From Mycobacterium branderi (GTDB taxonomy: Bacteria; Actinomycetota; Actinomycetes; Mycobacteriales; Mycobacteriaceae): a stretch of DNA of 64,000 nucleotides. The stretch's first letter is position 1, and every line of letters starts with the position of its first letter. Location of the stretch: positions 744,001 through 808,000 of the forward strand of contig NZ_AP022606.1 in the NCBI RefSeq assembly GCF_010728725.1, in the 5' to 3' direction. Position numbers and translations under genes: made by a program. Below the pieces are notes generated by a model. The model was not told where the DNA came from, ran no database searches, and saw nothing but the letters and a program-made list of their open reading frames with translations. This document shows, piece by piece, positions 23,341 through 33,540 of this stretch.

Positions 23341-26300
23341 ATGACGGACACGGGACGAGAGCAACGCCTGGCTCACCGCATCGAGGAGCTGTACGCCAAC
23401 GACCCGCAGTTCCGCGCCGCGGCGCCGTTACCGCAAGTGACCGCCGCCGCACATCAGGCGGGGCTGCGGCCCTGGCAGGTCGTCGAGGAGTACCTCACCG
23501 GTTACGCCGACCGGCCGGCGCTCGGACAGCGGTCGCGTGAACTGATACGCCAGGATGCCCCCGGACGCGCGACGGCGACGCTGCTGCCCGGTTTCGAGAC
23601 CATCACCTACCAACGCTTGCGGGAACGCGTGGAGGCGCTGTCCAGCGTGTGGGACTCGCATTTGCCGGGTGGCTTCAAGCCCGGCGACTTCGTCGCGGTC
23701 CTGGGCTTCACCAGCATCGGCTACGCGATCATCTACCTGACCTGCATCCGGCTCGGCGCGGTATTCGTGCCGCTGCAAACCAGCTCGACCGCACAGCAAT
23801 TGAAACCGATTGCCGCCGAGACAAACCCGCGAGTTTTCGCCGCCAGCATCGAGTCGCTGGACACCGCGGTCGACGTGGTGATCGACACGCCCTCGGTCGA
23901 GCGGCTGGTGGTGTTCGACTACTTCAACTACGACCACGAGCAGCGCGCAAAGTATCAGGCCGCGTGTGAACGCCTGGCCGGCGCCGGGCGCGACGTGGAC
24001 GTGACGCCGTTGCTGCCGGAACTGGAATCCGGCCGCAAGCTGCCGGTAGTCCCGCCGTTCATACCACCGGCCGGCGAGAATCCGTTGGCCACACTGATTT
24101 ACACGTCGGGCAGCACCGGCACCCCGAAGGGGGCGATGTACACCGCCGACATGGTGACCCGGCTGTGGCAGCGCCCGCACAGCCCGTCGCTGGACATCGG
24201 CAAGCAGATTCCGGCCATCCACCTGCAGTACATGCCGCTCTCCCACGTGTACGGGCTGGAATGGCTGATCGCCACGCTGGCGTCCGGCGGCATCGGCTAC
24301 TTCGCCGCCAAGAGCGACATGTCGACGCTCTTCGACGACATCGCGCTGGTCCGCCCCACAGCGCTGAACCTGGTGCCGCGGGTGTGCGACTTGATCTACC
24401 GACGCTACCGCAAGGAACTGGACCAACGATCCGGCGCGCAAGCCGACGATGAGGTGAAAGCCGAACTGCGCCAAGACTTTCTCGGTGGCCGCGTCGTGTC
24501 GGCCATGTGTGGCAGCGCGCCGCTGTCCAAGCAGATGCACGCCTTCATGGAATCGCTGCTCGACGTCACCGTCGCCGACGGCTACGGCGCCACCGAAACC
24601 GGCGGCGGGATCATGCGCAACGGGACCATCCGTCGTCCACCGGTCACCGAGTACAAGCTCGTCGACGTCCCGGAACTGGGCTACTACACCACCGACAAAC
24701 CGCATCCCCGCGGCGAGCTCTACGTCAAGGCAAGCAACGTCATCCCCGGCTACTTCAAGCATCCCGAGCTGTCGGCCCAGATCTTCGACGACGACGGGTT
24801 CTACAAAACCGGCGACATCATGGAGGAGCTCGGCCCGGATCGCCTGAAGTACCTGGACCGGCGCAACAACGTCATCAAGCTTTCCCAGGGCGAGTTCGTC
24901 GCAGTGTCCCAACTGGAGGCGATCTATGCCGCCAGCCCCTACATCCGGCAGATCTATCTGCACGGCAGCAGTGACCAGCCGTTCCTGCTGGCGGTGGTGG
25001 TGCCCAACGACGACGCGATCGGTCAAGGCGACCCACGCGCACTGATCGCCGACTCCCTGCAGCAGATCGCCGCCGAAAACCACTTGCAGCCCTACGAGAT
25101 TCCGCGTGACTTCCTGCTCGAGCCGGAGCGGTTCAGCCGCGACAACGGGCTGCTGTCCGGGGTCGGCAAGCTGCTGCGGCCGGCGCTGCGGGCCCGTTAC
25201 GGCGAACGGCTCGACGCGCTGTACGCCGAGATCGCCGCCGGGCAGGAAAACCAGATCGACCAGCTGCGGGCCGCCGCCGCCGAGCTGCCGACCATCGACA
25301 CGGTGCGGCGCGCCGCCGTCGCCACCCTGGGCCTGGAGGCCACCGGGGAGGGCATGCCTGCCGACGCGAAATTCATTGAGCTGGGCGGTGATTCGCTGTC
25401 AGCATTCTCGTTCGGCTCGCTGCTGGAGCAGATCTACCACGTCGACGTTCCGGTGCAGACCATTGTCAGCCCCACCGCGACGCTGGCCACCATCGCCCGC
25501 TACATCGACGGCGAGCGCGACGCGGCGTCCACGCGGCCCACGTTTGCGTCGGTGCACGGCCGCGGGGCGACGGAGGCCCGTGCCGCGGATTTGAGACTGG
25601 AGAAGTTCATCGACGCCGGCACTTTGGCTGCGGCGCAGGAACTTTCGGTGGCTGGCGGCTCCGCCAAGACGGTCCTGTTGACCGGCGCCAACGGCTACCT
25701 GGGCCGATTCTTGTGCCTGGAGTGGCTGGAGCGGCTCGCCGAGACAGGGGGAACGCTGATCTGCATCGTGCGCGGCGCCGACCCCGTCGCCGCGCGGCAG
25801 CGCATCGAGGCCGCGATCGACACCGGCGATGCCGGGTTGTCGGCGCACTTCCGCACGCTGGCCGCTGACCATCTCGAGGTGCTGTCCGGCGACCTCGGCG
25901 CGGCGAACCTGGGCGTCGACAGCCAAACGTGGGACCGGCTCGCGGAGTCGGTGGATCTGATCGTGCACGCCGCGGCGATGGTCAACCACGTGCTGCCCTA
26001 CAGCCAGCTGTTCGGCCCCAACGTGGTGGGTACCGCCGAGATCGTCAAGCTGGCAATCACCAAGCGGCTCAAGCCCGTTACCTACCTGTCGACGGTCGCG
26101 GTGACGGCGCTGCCCGACGGCCGCTTTATCGGCGAGGACGTCGACGTGCGCGAGGCGTCGCCGTCACGCTCGCTGGGCGCCGCGTATGCCAGCGGGTATG
26201 CGACCAGCAAGTGGGCCGGCGAGGTGCTGCTGCGCGAGGCCAACGACCTGTGCGGTCTGCCGGTGGCGGTGTTCCGGTCCGACATGATCCTGGCGCACAG

Positions 26301-26880
26301 CCGCTATGCCGGGCAGGTGAACGTGACCGACATGTTCACCCGGCTGGTCCTGAGCCTGCTGGCCACCGGGATCGCGCCGCGCTCGTTCTACCAACTCGAC
26401 GCCGACGGCAACCGGCAGCGGGCCCACTATGACGGGCTGCCAGCCGATTTCACTGCCGAGGCGATCACCACGCTCGGGAGCCAGGCCACCGACGGCTACC
26501 GCACGTACAACGTGCTCAACGCCCACGACGACGGCATCTCGCTGGACACCTTCGTAGACTGGCTGATCGCGGGTGGTCAGCACATCGAGCGGATCGACGA
26601 GTACGGAGAGTGGCTTGCGAGGTTCGAGGCGACGATGAAGGCGCTGCCCGAGAACCAGCGGAAGAATTCGGTGCTGCCGCTGCTGAGCGCCTACGCGCGG
26701 CCGGCGGCGCCCACTCCCGGCAGCCACCTGCCGGCCGAGAAGTTCCGCGTCGCAGTGCGATCCGCGGGAATCGGCGCCGATAACGATGTGCCGCACCTGA
26801 CCGAGGCCTTGATAGACAAGTACGTGACCGATCTGCGCCAGCTCGGCCTGCTGGAGAAAACGGACGCACACGTAGCCTGA
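23341..26880 (+). CDS. car: carboxylic acid reductase (FadD9/Car type)
   Basis: A 1179-residue three-domain enzyme that reduces carboxylic acids to aldehydes with ATP and NADPH. The adenylation domain (about 60-640) has the AMP signature YTSGSTGTPKG near residues 251-261 and YGATETG later. The carrier domain has LGGDSLSAF with Ser685 as the phosphopantetheine site. The reductase domain begins near 770 with LLTGANGYLG and has Tyr953/Lys957 as catalytic pair. Domain order and length match known mycobacterial and nocardial Car proteins. It needs a phosphopantetheinyl transferase from elsewhere. The natural acid substrate is not evident. Confidence 0.95.
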   Translation: MTDTGREQRLAHRIEELYANDPQFRAAAPLPQVTAAAHQAGLRPWQVVEEYLTGYADRPALGQRSRELIRQDAPGRATATLLPGFETITYQRLRERVEALSSVWDSHLPGGFKPGDFVAVLGFTSIGYAIIYLTCIRLGAVFVPLQTSSTAQQLKPIAAETNPRVFAASIESLDTAVDVVIDTPSVERLVVFDYFNYDHEQRAKYQAACERLAGAGRDVDVTPLLPELESGRKLPVVPPFIPPAGENPLATLIYTSGSTGTPKGAMYTADMVTRLWQRPHSPSLDIGKQIPAIHLQYMPLSHVYGLEWLIATLASGGIGYFAAKSDMSTLFDDIALVRPTALNLVPRVCDLIYRRYRKELDQRSGAQADDEVKAELRQDFLGGRVVSAMCGSAPLSKQMHAFMESLLDVTVADGYGATETGGGIMRNGTIRRPPVTEYKLVDVPELGYYTTDKPHPRGELYVKASNVIPGYFKHPELSAQIFDDDGFYKTGDIMEELGPDRLKYLDRRNNVIKLSQGEFVAVSQLEAIYAASPYIRQIYLHGSSDQPFLLAVVVPNDDAIGQGDPRALIADSLQQIAAENHLQPYEIPRDFLLEPERFSRDNGLLSGVGKLLRPALRARYGERLDALYAEIAAGQENQIDQLRAAAAELPTIDTVRRAAVATLGLEATGEGMPADAKFIELGGDSLSAFSFGSLLEQIYHVDVPVQTIVSPTATLATIARYIDGERDAASTRPTFASVHGRGATEARAADLRLEKFIDAGTLAAAQELSVAGGSAKTVLLTGANGYLGRFLCLEWLERLAETGGTLICIVRGADPVAARQRIEAAIDTGDAGLSAHFRTLAADHLEVLSGDLGAANLGVDSQTWDRLAESVDLIVHAAAMVNHVLPYSQLFGPNVVGTAEIVKLAITKRLKPVTYLSTVAVTALPDGRFIGEDVDVREASPSRSLGAAYASGYATSKWAGEVLLREANDLCGLPVAVFRSDMILAHSRYAGQVNVTDMFTRLVLSLLATGIAPRSFYQLDADGNRQRAHYDGLPADFTAEAITTLGSQATDGYRTYNVLNAHDDGISLDTFVDWLIAGGQHIERIDEYGEWLARFEATMKALPENQRKNSVLPLLSAYARPAAPTPGSHLPAEKFRVAVRSAGIGADNDVPHLTEALIDKYVTDLRQLGLLEKTDAHVA

Positions 26881-26888
26881 GGCGCATA

Positions 26889-28295
26889 ATGCACGCGATG
26901 GACCCTACGTTCTACCGCACCGCAGCCGATGCCATCGCGGCACCGCCGGAGAAGCTGGCGTATGTGGTGGCGTTCGATCGCGACGCCGAGCAGCCCGACG
27001 CGCTCACTGTGGTCGACGTCGACCCAGTATCCGAGCGCTACGGCCGGGTCGTGGGGTGGGCGGACCTGCCGACCCGCGGCGACGAGTTGCACCACTTCGG
27101 CTGGAACGCATGCAGCAGCGCGTTCGCGCATGCCGGCCACCACGCCGACGGGCTGCAGCGGCGATACCTGTTGCTGCCGGGATTGCGGTCGTCTCGGATC
27201 CATGTCTTCGACACCCACCCGGATCCCGGGAAGCCCACGCTGGTGCGCTCGATCGACGCGGCCGAGCTGGCAGCGAAGGCGGGCTACTCGCGGCCGCACA
27301 CGCTGCACTGCGGCCCGGACGGAATCTTCCTGTCCTGCTTGGGAAGTGGGAACAGCGACGAGGGCCCCGGCGGCATCGCACTGCTGGACCACGAGAGCTT
27401 CGACGTGCTGCGGGCGTGGGAGACCGACCGCGGTCCGCAATACATGTCCTACGACGCATGGTGGCACCTCGGCCAGAACACGCTCGTCACCAGTGAATGG
27501 GGCACCCCGTCGATGATCGAGAACGGGCTGCAGCCGGACCTGTTGCTTGCCCACAAATACGGCCACGCCATGCACTTCTGGGACCTCGCGCAGGCCCGCC
27601 ACCTGCAGACCGTCGACCTGGGCGAGCAGCACCAGATGGTGCTGGAGCTGCGGCCGTCGCACGACCCGCAAGCCACCTGGGGGTTCGCCGGCGTGGTGAT
27701 CAGCACCGAGGACCTGTCGGCGTCGGTATGGCGCTGGCACCGCGACGGCGACCGCTGGGCCGCGGCCAAGGTGATCACGATCCCGGCCGAACCCGCCGAC
27801 ACGGAAGCGCTGCCGCCCGCACTGCAGCCGTTCGGGGCGGTGCCGCCGTTGCTCTCCGACATCAACCTCTCGGTCGACGACCGCTTCCTGTATGCATCTT
27901 GCTGGGGCACTGGCGAATTGAAGCAGTACGACGTGTCCGACCCGGCGCGCCCCGTCCAGACGGGTTCGGTGCGGCTGGGCGGGATCACCGACCGGGTCGC
28001 GCACCCGGCAGCGCCGTCGCGGCCGCTGGCCGGCGGCCCGCAGATGGTCGAGGTGAGCCGCGACGGCAAGCGGGTGTACTTCACGAATTCGCTCTACGGC
28101 GCGTGGGATGACCAGTTCTACCCCGACGGCGTCGGCTCCTGGATGGCCAAGGTCGACACCGACCCGGACGCCGGCGTCGGCCTGCGCCTCGACGAGCGAT
28201 TCTTCCCGCACGGCACAGACTTTCGCGGCTTACGGGTGCACCAAGTGCGGTTGCAGGGCGGTGACGCGTCAAGCGACTCGTACTGCTACCGCTGA
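26889..28295 (+). CDS. selenium-binding protein 56 / methanethiol oxidase family protein
   Basis: A 468-residue SBP56-family beta-propeller. Family blocks are visible: HHFGWNACSS near residue 75, SRPHTLHCGPDGIFLSCLG near 135, LTSEWGTP-like VTSEWGTPSM, the HHFWDL-like HAMHFWDL, and the C-terminal DFRGLRVHQVRLQGGD. Members act as copper-dependent methanethiol oxidases, giving formaldehyde, hydrogen sulfide and peroxide; whether this one does is inferred. It begins 8 bp after the car stop, so it is probably in the same transcript. Starts at 26889 and 26898 are both possible. Confidence 0.9.
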   Translation: MHAMDPTFYRTAADAIAAPPEKLAYVVAFDRDAEQPDALTVVDVDPVSERYGRVVGWADLPTRGDELHHFGWNACSSAFAHAGHHADGLQRRYLLLPGLRSSRIHVFDTHPDPGKPTLVRSIDAAELAAKAGYSRPHTLHCGPDGIFLSCLGSGNSDEGPGGIALLDHESFDVLRAWETDRGPQYMSYDAWWHLGQNTLVTSEWGTPSMIENGLQPDLLLAHKYGHAMHFWDLAQARHLQTVDLGEQHQMVLELRPSHDPQATWGFAGVVISTEDLSASVWRWHRDGDRWAAAKVITIPAEPADTEALPPALQPFGAVPPLLSDINLSVDDRFLYASCWGTGELKQYDVSDPARPVQTGSVRLGGITDRVAHPAAPSRPLAGGPQMVEVSRDGKRVYFTNSLYGAWDDQFYPDGVGSWMAKVDTDPDAGVGLRLDERFFPHGTDFRGLRVHQVRLQGGDASSDSYCYR

Positions 28296-28305
28296 TATGC
28301 TCAGC

Positions 28306-28375
28306 CGGCGGTTGATTCTGCGTCTACCCCGACAAAGTGCGAGAACACTCCGTGGTACACGCAGAATCAACGCCG
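28306..28375. terminator. long hairpin between convergent SBP56 and permease genes
   Basis: Arms 28306-28323 and 28359-28375 pair over 17 positions with one bulged base (core TTGATTCTGCGT / ACGCAGAATCAA), and further imperfect pairing continues inward. The right arm overlaps the permease stop codon. It probably ends transcription from both sides. The core resembles the arms of the palindrome at 60021-60072. Confidence 0.6.
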
Positions 28376-30178
28376 AACCACACCGGCAAGCTGGCGCGAC
28401 ACCACGTGGGTAACCGGGATCGGGTACGTCGAGCGGGCCTTGTCGACGAGGCCGAGACGCAGCCAGGAGGACCGGCCTTCGGCGATCACCAGCTGATCGG
28501 GCCGGAAATTGCGCACCGCGTGGGCCAGCGCCCGCAGTGGCCGGTAGTCGCCGAGTTCGCCCTCGGCGTGCAAGCCCATGTCGCGCATCGCGGACAGGAT
28601 GGCATCCAGCCGCTGTTGTGCGGCCTGCAGGGTCGCGTCGAAAACGTAGACCGGGCCGGTGTTTTCGGCTTGTCCAGTGTCGACCGGGCTGGCCGGCACG
28701 CAGACGAAGTAGTCCGCTCGCGCCTTGGCGTCGACGCGGCGCAGCACGTCGAAAAGCTCACTGCCCGAGACGTTTTTGTTGGCCAGTACCAACACCCGCG
28801 TCGCCTTGCCGGTCGGCGGTGTTTCGCCACCGGGTTCGGCCGGGCCGCGCATCCATCGGGGCACGAAGTACAGCGCCAGCACCACCGCCCAGGACAACAG
28901 GCTCAGGAACAGCTGGGTGCGCGCCTCATGCTCGAACACCATCTGCACGAGCACGGCGACGATTCCGGCCAGCGTCAGAATCGACAGCGCCGGAAAGCCC
29001 CACATCTTTACCCGCAGCCGCTCCGGCGGTGTTCTCCGGCGCAGCACGATCTGGGACAACGCGATCAAGAGATAGACGAACAGCACAATGGCGCCCGAGG
29101 ACTTCAGCAGGAAGACGAACACGCTGCCCGGCGCGATCCACGCCATCACCACACACAAAAAGCCCACCACCGACGCGCCGAGGATCGCGTTGTAGGGCAC
29201 TCCGCGGCGGCTGACCTTGACGAATTGGACCGGTGCTTCGTGACGTGCGGCCAGCACGAACAACATTCGCGACGCGGTGTAGAGCCCGGAGTTCAGACAG
29301 GACAGCACCGCGGTGAGCACCACCGCGTTCATGATGTGACCGGCTCCGGGGATTCCCATCGTCTTCAGCGCGGCGACGTAGGGCGAGGTGCCGAGTTCGG
29401 TTGAGTTCCACGGTACGATCACCGCGAGCAGGAACACCGATCCGACGTAGAAGACCAGGATGCGGGCGACCACCGACTTGGTGGCCCGGCGTACCGCGCG
29501 TTCGGGGTTGTCGGTTTCGGCGGCGGCGATCGTGGCAACCTCGGCGCCGACCATCGCCGAGATGACGACCGCGACCGCGCCGAACACGGTCGCGATGCCG
29601 TGCGGGAAGAACCCGCCGTGCGAAACGAGGTTGCCGAAACCCGCACCGTGGCGCGGCCACAGCCCGACCACGAACAGCGACCCGACGGCGAGGAAGACCA
29701 TGATCGTCGCGACTTTGATTCCGGCGAACCAGAATTCGAACTCGCCGAACGACGACACCGAGAACAGGTTGGTCGCTGTCATCGTCACCATCAGGATCAG
29801 CGACAGCACCCACAGCGGCGCGTGAAACCAGTAGGTGATCACCCGGCCGCCGGCCACCGCCTCGAAGCCGACGACGATCACCCAGAAGTACCAGTACAGC
29901 CAGCCCACCGAGAACCCCGCCCAGTCGCCGAGGGCGTCGCGAGCGTAGTCGGCGAACGATCCGGTCGCCGGGTTGGCAGCGGCCATCTCCCCCAGCATCC
30001 GCATCACCAAGACGATCAGCAGCCCGCACAGCGCGTAAGTGAGGAACGCTGCGGGTCCGGTCTCGCCGATAACGACGCCGGAGCCGACGAACAACCCCGC
30101 GCCGATCACCCCGCCGATCGCGATCATGTTGAGCTGCCGTTGCGACAGGCCCTGGCGCAGCTTCGTGGTCGTGCTCAT
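28367..30178 (-). CDS. gabP: APC-family amino acid permease (GabP-like) with C-terminal cytoplasmic domain
   Basis: A 603-residue transporter. Residues about 15-460 form the twelve-helix APC fold; the first helix has the substrate motif IGGVIGAGLFVGSG, typical of GABA/amino acid permeases. After about residue 465 comes a soluble domain of about 135 residues starting RVLVLANKNVSGSELFD, which looks like a Rossmann/UspA-type fold. The M. tuberculosis counterpart in this position (Rv0522, gabP) is only about 434 residues, so the extra domain is notable. An AGGAGG site precedes the ATG at 30178. Substrate is not proven. Confidence 0.88.
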   Translation of the reverse strand: MSTTTKLRQGLSQRQLNMIAIGGVIGAGLFVGSGVVIGETGPAAFLTYALCGLLIVLVMRMLGEMAAANPATGSFADYARDALGDWAGFSVGWLYWYFWVIVVGFEAVAGGRVITYWFHAPLWVLSLILMVTMTATNLFSVSSFGEFEFWFAGIKVATIMVFLAVGSLFVVGLWPRHGAGFGNLVSHGGFFPHGIATVFGAVAVVISAMVGAEVATIAAAETDNPERAVRRATKSVVARILVFYVGSVFLLAVIVPWNSTELGTSPYVAALKTMGIPGAGHIMNAVVLTAVLSCLNSGLYTASRMLFVLAARHEAPVQFVKVSRRGVPYNAILGASVVGFLCVVMAWIAPGSVFVFLLKSSGAIVLFVYLLIALSQIVLRRRTPPERLRVKMWGFPALSILTLAGIVAVLVQMVFEHEARTQLFLSLLSWAVVLALYFVPRWMRGPAEPGGETPPTGKATRVLVLANKNVSGSELFDVLRRVDAKARADYFVCVPASPVDTGQAENTGPVYVFDATLQAAQQRLDAILSAMRDMGLHAEGELGDYRPLRALAHAVRNFRPDQLVIAEGRSSWLRLGLVDKARSTYPIPVTHVVSRQLAGVVRR

Positions 30179-30301
30179 GCGCGCCTCCTGCCTCAGCAGC
30201 ATGAGCGGACGCTAGCACCCGTCGGCGCTCACACCGGCGCGGCGCGCAGGCTTTCCCGCCCACGCGCCATCCTCGGCCAGGCACGTCCACTGCTCACATA
30301 A

Positions 30302-31636
30302 TCACGGAAGTGCTTGGGGGCGTTCGTTCATCGCAGCAGCCGCGCCCAGCACGCGCCGCTTTTGCTCGCTGAATTCCTCGTCGGTCAGGATTCCCTCGTC
30401 GTGGAGTGCGGCGAATTCGCGCAACTGGCTGGCGATAGCCGTCACCGGACTGGCCGGTGACGTCTGCGGCGACGCCGCGCGTCGACCTGCAGCCACCCCG
30501 ACACGCTCCGCGCGGCCCGAGCCGACCGCACCGGCCAGTGCGCTCCCGCCCATGCCGGCGAGGGCCATCTCGCTGAACGCGGTTCCCGCGGTACCCGTCA
30601 GTGCCACCGGCGCGGCAGCGGCGCTGGTGGACGACAACGCATAGCCGACGGTACGTATCTCCGGGGCGGCCGCCGCCCAGCTCGCCGGCACCGACAACCT
30701 GCCGACCGGGACGGCCCGGCCCATGGCTCCCGACACCGGCGCAGCACTACCCGAGCCCGCCACCGTCGTTCGCGGCTGGCCTATCGCGTTCAGTATTTCG
30801 CGGTGCTCCGCGGACAGTTCGTCTTGCTCGGCGAGGATTTCTTGAGAATCAAGCGATGCCGAATACCATGCCCCGCCCGACAGGACCGCGCCGGCAACCG
30901 ACACTGCCCCGAAACCGGGGGTGAGGGCCAGGCCCTCCACAAGGGTCACCACGGTTGCGAGGTCACCGACCCCCGGTGGCAGGACCTGCAAAGGCTGCAC
31001 GGCGGCGGGCGCCACCGAGGTCAGCTGAGACACGGCCGCCTGCGTATTCGCCACCGCCGACGTGCCGGCAGCTGCGGTGACGGGGGCGGCCTGGCCGGTC
31101 AACGGGGCCGGATTGCTGCTCTGCAGCGGCGGGGTGAACGGTGCCAACCTCGAGGCGGCCGCCGAGGAGGCGGCGTAGCCGTACATCGCGGCGGCATCCT
31201 GTGCCCACATCTCGTCGTAGAGGGCTTCGGTGGCCGCGATCGCCGAGGTGTTCTGGCCCAGAACGTTGGTCGCGACCAGCGCCATCAGTTGCGCGCGGTT
31301 GGCCGCGATCACCGGTGGGGGCACCGTGGCGGCAAACACCGCCTCGTATGCGGCCGCGGCCGCGTTGGCCTGGTTGGCCGACAGCTCAGCCCGCTCCGCG
31401 GTGGCACGCAGCCATGAGACGTATGTCGCGGCCGCGGCTGCCATCGATGCCGACGCAGGTCCCAGCCACGAGCTACCCGTCAACTCGACGACAGCCGCTT
31501 CGTAAGAAGTTGCCGCCGAATTCAGTTCGGCGGCCACCCCGCCCCAGGCTGCGGCGGCAGCCAGCATCGGTCCTGAACCGGGACCGGAATATATTCTGGC
31601 CGAGTTGATTTCGGGCGGTAACGCTGCGAAATGCAT
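30302..31636 (-). CDS. PPE family protein (SVP type) with C-terminal SHOCT motif
   Basis: A 444-residue PPE protein. The 170-residue PPE domain begins [10 protein letters not shown] and includes SSWLGPAS, the WxG turn needed for pairing and ESX export. The central region carries [10 protein letters not shown], the mark of the PPE-SVP subgroup. Near the C-terminus (about 405-435) is a SHOCT-like helix, [26 protein letters not shown], given here only by position. The PE partner lies 12 bp upstream. It is probably secreted by a type VII system as a heterodimer. Confidence 0.9.
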   Translation of the reverse strand: MHFAALPPEINSARIYSGPGSGPMLAAAAAWGGVAAELNSAATSYEAAVVELTGSSWLGPASASMAAAAATYVSWLRATAERAELSANQANAAAAAYEAVFAATVPPPVIAANRAQLMALVATNVLGQNTSAIAATEALYDEMWAQDAAAMYGYAASSAAASRLAPFTPPLQSSNPAPLTGQAAPVTAAAGTSAVANTQAAVSQLTSVAPAAVQPLQVLPPGVGDLATVVTLVEGLALTPGFGAVSVAGAVLSGGAWYSASLDSQEILAEQDELSAEHREILNAIGQPRTTVAGSGSAAPVSGAMGRAVPVGRLSVPASWAAAAPEIRTVGYALSSTSAAAAPVALTGTAGTAFSEMALAGMGGSALAGAVGSGRAERVGVAAGRRAASPQTSPASPVTAIASQLREFAALHDEGILTDEEFSEQKRRVLGAAAAMNERPQALP

Positions 31637-31648
31637 GTCTCAACCCCG

Positions 31649-31945
31649 TCAGCCCGCAGCGACCGCATTGGCGGATTCGGTGGCTGCATACGCACCCGCG
31701 CTGGCGCCCAACGTGGCTACGAACGTGTCGTGAACCGCCGCCGCCTGGGCGCTGACAGCCTGATAGTTGGCGGCATGTGCCGCGAATTGCGCCGCTACCG
31801 CTGCCGATACTTCATCGGCAGCGGCCGGGACCACCGCGGTGGGAGCGGCCGCAGCCGCGTTCTGGGCGGTTACGGCCGACCCGATACCGGCCAGGTTGTC
31901 GGCCGCCGCTATCAACATTTCCGGGTGTGTGGTCACGAACGACAT
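31649..31945 (-). CDS. PE family protein
   Basis: A 98-residue protein consisting only of the PE domain: it starts MSFVTTHPEML with the Pro-Glu pair at residues 8-9 and continues as two Ala-rich helices. A very strong GGAGGAGGAG precedes the ATG at 31945. It is followed after 12 bp by the PPE gene, the classic PE/PPE operon, and the two should form a four-helix heterodimer exported by an ESX system. The typical YxxxD/E export motif is visible near the end as YAATE. Confidence 0.93.
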   Translation of the reverse strand: MSFVTTHPEMLIAAADNLAGIGSAVTAQNAAAAAPTAVVPAAADEVSAAVAAQFAAHAANYQAVSAQAAAVHDTFVATLGASAGAYAATESANAVAAG

Positions 31946-32085
31946 GTGTTCTCCTCCTCCGGGATGTGGGTGTGCGCCCGAGCGCACGGGTTGGAGTACC
32001 CATGTAGTAGCTAACTCGCGCTGGTAGCCACGCGTGGTAGTTGAGAGCGTGTCGCTGATACCGGCTGGGTTTGTCCCGGAAGGGT

Positions 32086-32694
32086 CTACACCGGCACGGC
32101 GCGCAGCGCGGCCGGCAGGCTGGGCAGGAAGTGTTCGGTGGCGAAGACGCGGAGGTCGTCGGCGGTGGCCAGCGGATGGCGGCTGGGCAGCAGCAGCACC
32201 ATCGCCGCGTAGTGCAGGATGGTCTCGGCCAGCTCGTCGACCGCGGCTTCGCCGATGCGCTCGGCGAACCCGTCGGGGAAGATCACCCGCAGCGCGGCGG
32301 CCATCCGCTCGACCGCGGCACCCCAATGCTGCTGCGCCAGTTCGAGCATCAGGCCGGGCTCGTCGGCGAGCATCCGGGTCAGCACCCGGTGCTGGCGAAA
32401 CCGCATGATCGACAGCGCGAACGCCTCGACGTAGTAATTCGATTGCGGGCGGCGGCTTTTCAGCTCTTCGGCGATGTCTGCGAACAGCGCGGCGTTCTCT
32501 CGGTCGATTACGGCGGCGACCAACTCGTCACGATTGGCGAAGCGGCGATAGATCGTGGTGCGGCTGACCCGGGCGCGGCGGGCGACATCGTCGAGCGCGA
32601 CCCGCCGGAAGCCATGCCGCTCGAACTCGACGACGGCGGCGTCGAGGATGGCGCGGGTGGCGGGATCAGGCCCTGGCGTAGCCGGCACGGGCAA
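32086..32694 (-). CDS. TetR family transcriptional regulator
   Basis: A 202-residue TetR protein. The DNA-binding domain spans about 12-58 with [20 protein letters not shown] as helix-turn-helix and FANRDELV after it. The ligand domain is helical. The start is uncertain: the frame opens with TTG at 32694, and a GTG at 32688 is equally possible; either overlaps the 3' end of the MpaB-type oxygenase gene by about 25 bp, so the two form one unit. It probably regulates that operon through the GTGTTACAC site upstream of the oxygenase. Confidence 0.88.
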   Translation of the reverse strand: MPVPATPGPDPATRAILDAAVVEFERHGFRRVALDDVARRARVSRTTIYRRFANRDELVAAVIDRENAALFADIAEELKSRRPQSNYYVEAFALSIMRFRQHRVLTRMLADEPGLMLELAQQHWGAAVERMAAALRVIFPDGFAERIGEAAVDELAETILHYAAMVLLLPSRHPLATADDLRVFATEHFLPSLPAALRAVPV

Positions 32695-33532
32695 ACCTGT
32701 TGTAGCGCAACCGCATCGGCAGATGATCCCACACCCAGTTGACCGGCCGAGAGCGCCACACCGCGGCGAAGCGCTGGTAGCGACGCTCCTGATGCTCGCT
32801 CCACGGCAGGTTCAGCAGGGCGCGGGCCTGCGGCGGCAGACCGCCCGTCGTCAGGAACGCCGCGACCGGATTGAACACCGGCGACACCAGCCGCCACAGC
32901 AGCGGCGGCACCCCTTTGGGGCAGGGGAAGCCCTTGGTGACGTAGCCGACGCCGTATTTGGCGGTCTTGTGCGCCACGACGACGTTGTCGAGCATGTCGT
33001 TCCAGTACTTTTCGAACTCCGCGTAGTCGGCGGGCATCGCCCGGTCGCTGACTCCGTAGCGGCGATACCACGTCTTCGACTCGAGGTATATCTGCTCCTT
33101 CTCGGCGCGGGTGAGGCGTTTGACGAACGTGTCGGCGAAGTAGAGCACCTGCTCGACGAACGTGGCGTGCGCCCAGTAGTAGGTCTCCGGATCGAGTGCG
33201 TGGTAGCGCTGCGCTTTTCCTTGCCCGGGGGGCATAACCCCTTTGATCTCGTGGTGGAAGTCGCGCACCTGCTGGCCCGGATGGTCGTCGTCGGCGCCAT
33301 AGACAGTCATGAAAATCGGCGGCAGCGAGCGCTTGACGCGGGCGGCGGTGTCGGAGAAGAACACCGAGTGGTCCAGGACGCCCTGCCCCAGCTCGGCGAG
33401 CATGTTCTGCAGCACCGCCGGCCGCGGACCGATCAGAAACATGCGGTTGTCGCCGAAGTAGCGCCATACCAGCGAGTCGGGGCCCAGCGGCAACGCGTCG
33501 ACGTCCACGGGTGTCTCGGACAGCTCAGTCAT
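32666..33532 (-). CDS. oxygenase MpaB family (DUF2236) protein
   Basis: A 288-residue helical protein of the MpaB/DUF2236 family, related to latex-clearing and MpaB oxygenases that use a haem group. Family landmarks are [11 protein letters not shown] near residue 22, the DFHHEIKG histidines, and [11 protein letters not shown], whose His is the probable axial or active-site ligand. Substrate is unknown. The ATG at 33532 gives a protein of family length. A perfect GTGT-T-ACAC palindrome lies 9 bp before the start, and the TetR gene overlaps its end. Confidence 0.85.
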   Translation of the reverse strand: MTELSETPVDVDALPLGPDSLVWRYFGDNRMFLIGPRPAVLQNMLAELGQGVLDHSVFFSDTAARVKRSLPPIFMTVYGADDDHPGQQVRDFHHEIKGVMPPGQGKAQRYHALDPETYYWAHATFVEQVLYFADTFVKRLTRAEKEQIYLESKTWYRRYGVSDRAMPADYAEFEKYWNDMLDNVVVAHKTAKYGVGYVTKGFPCPKGVPPLLWRLVSPVFNPVAAFLTTGGLPPQARALLNLPWSEHQERRYQRFAAVWRSRPVNWVWDHLPMRLRYNRFARAGYARA

Positions 33533-33540
33533 GTGGCACA

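Noticed and set aside
23428..25083. 551-residue minus-strand open frame
   Set aside because: It is antisense of the carboxylic acid reductase adenylation domain, with no recognisable motif.
32028..32037. CCACGCGTGG palindrome upstream of the PE gene
   Set aside because: A single 10-bp GC-rich palindrome is expected by chance here, and it is not placed at an obvious promoter.
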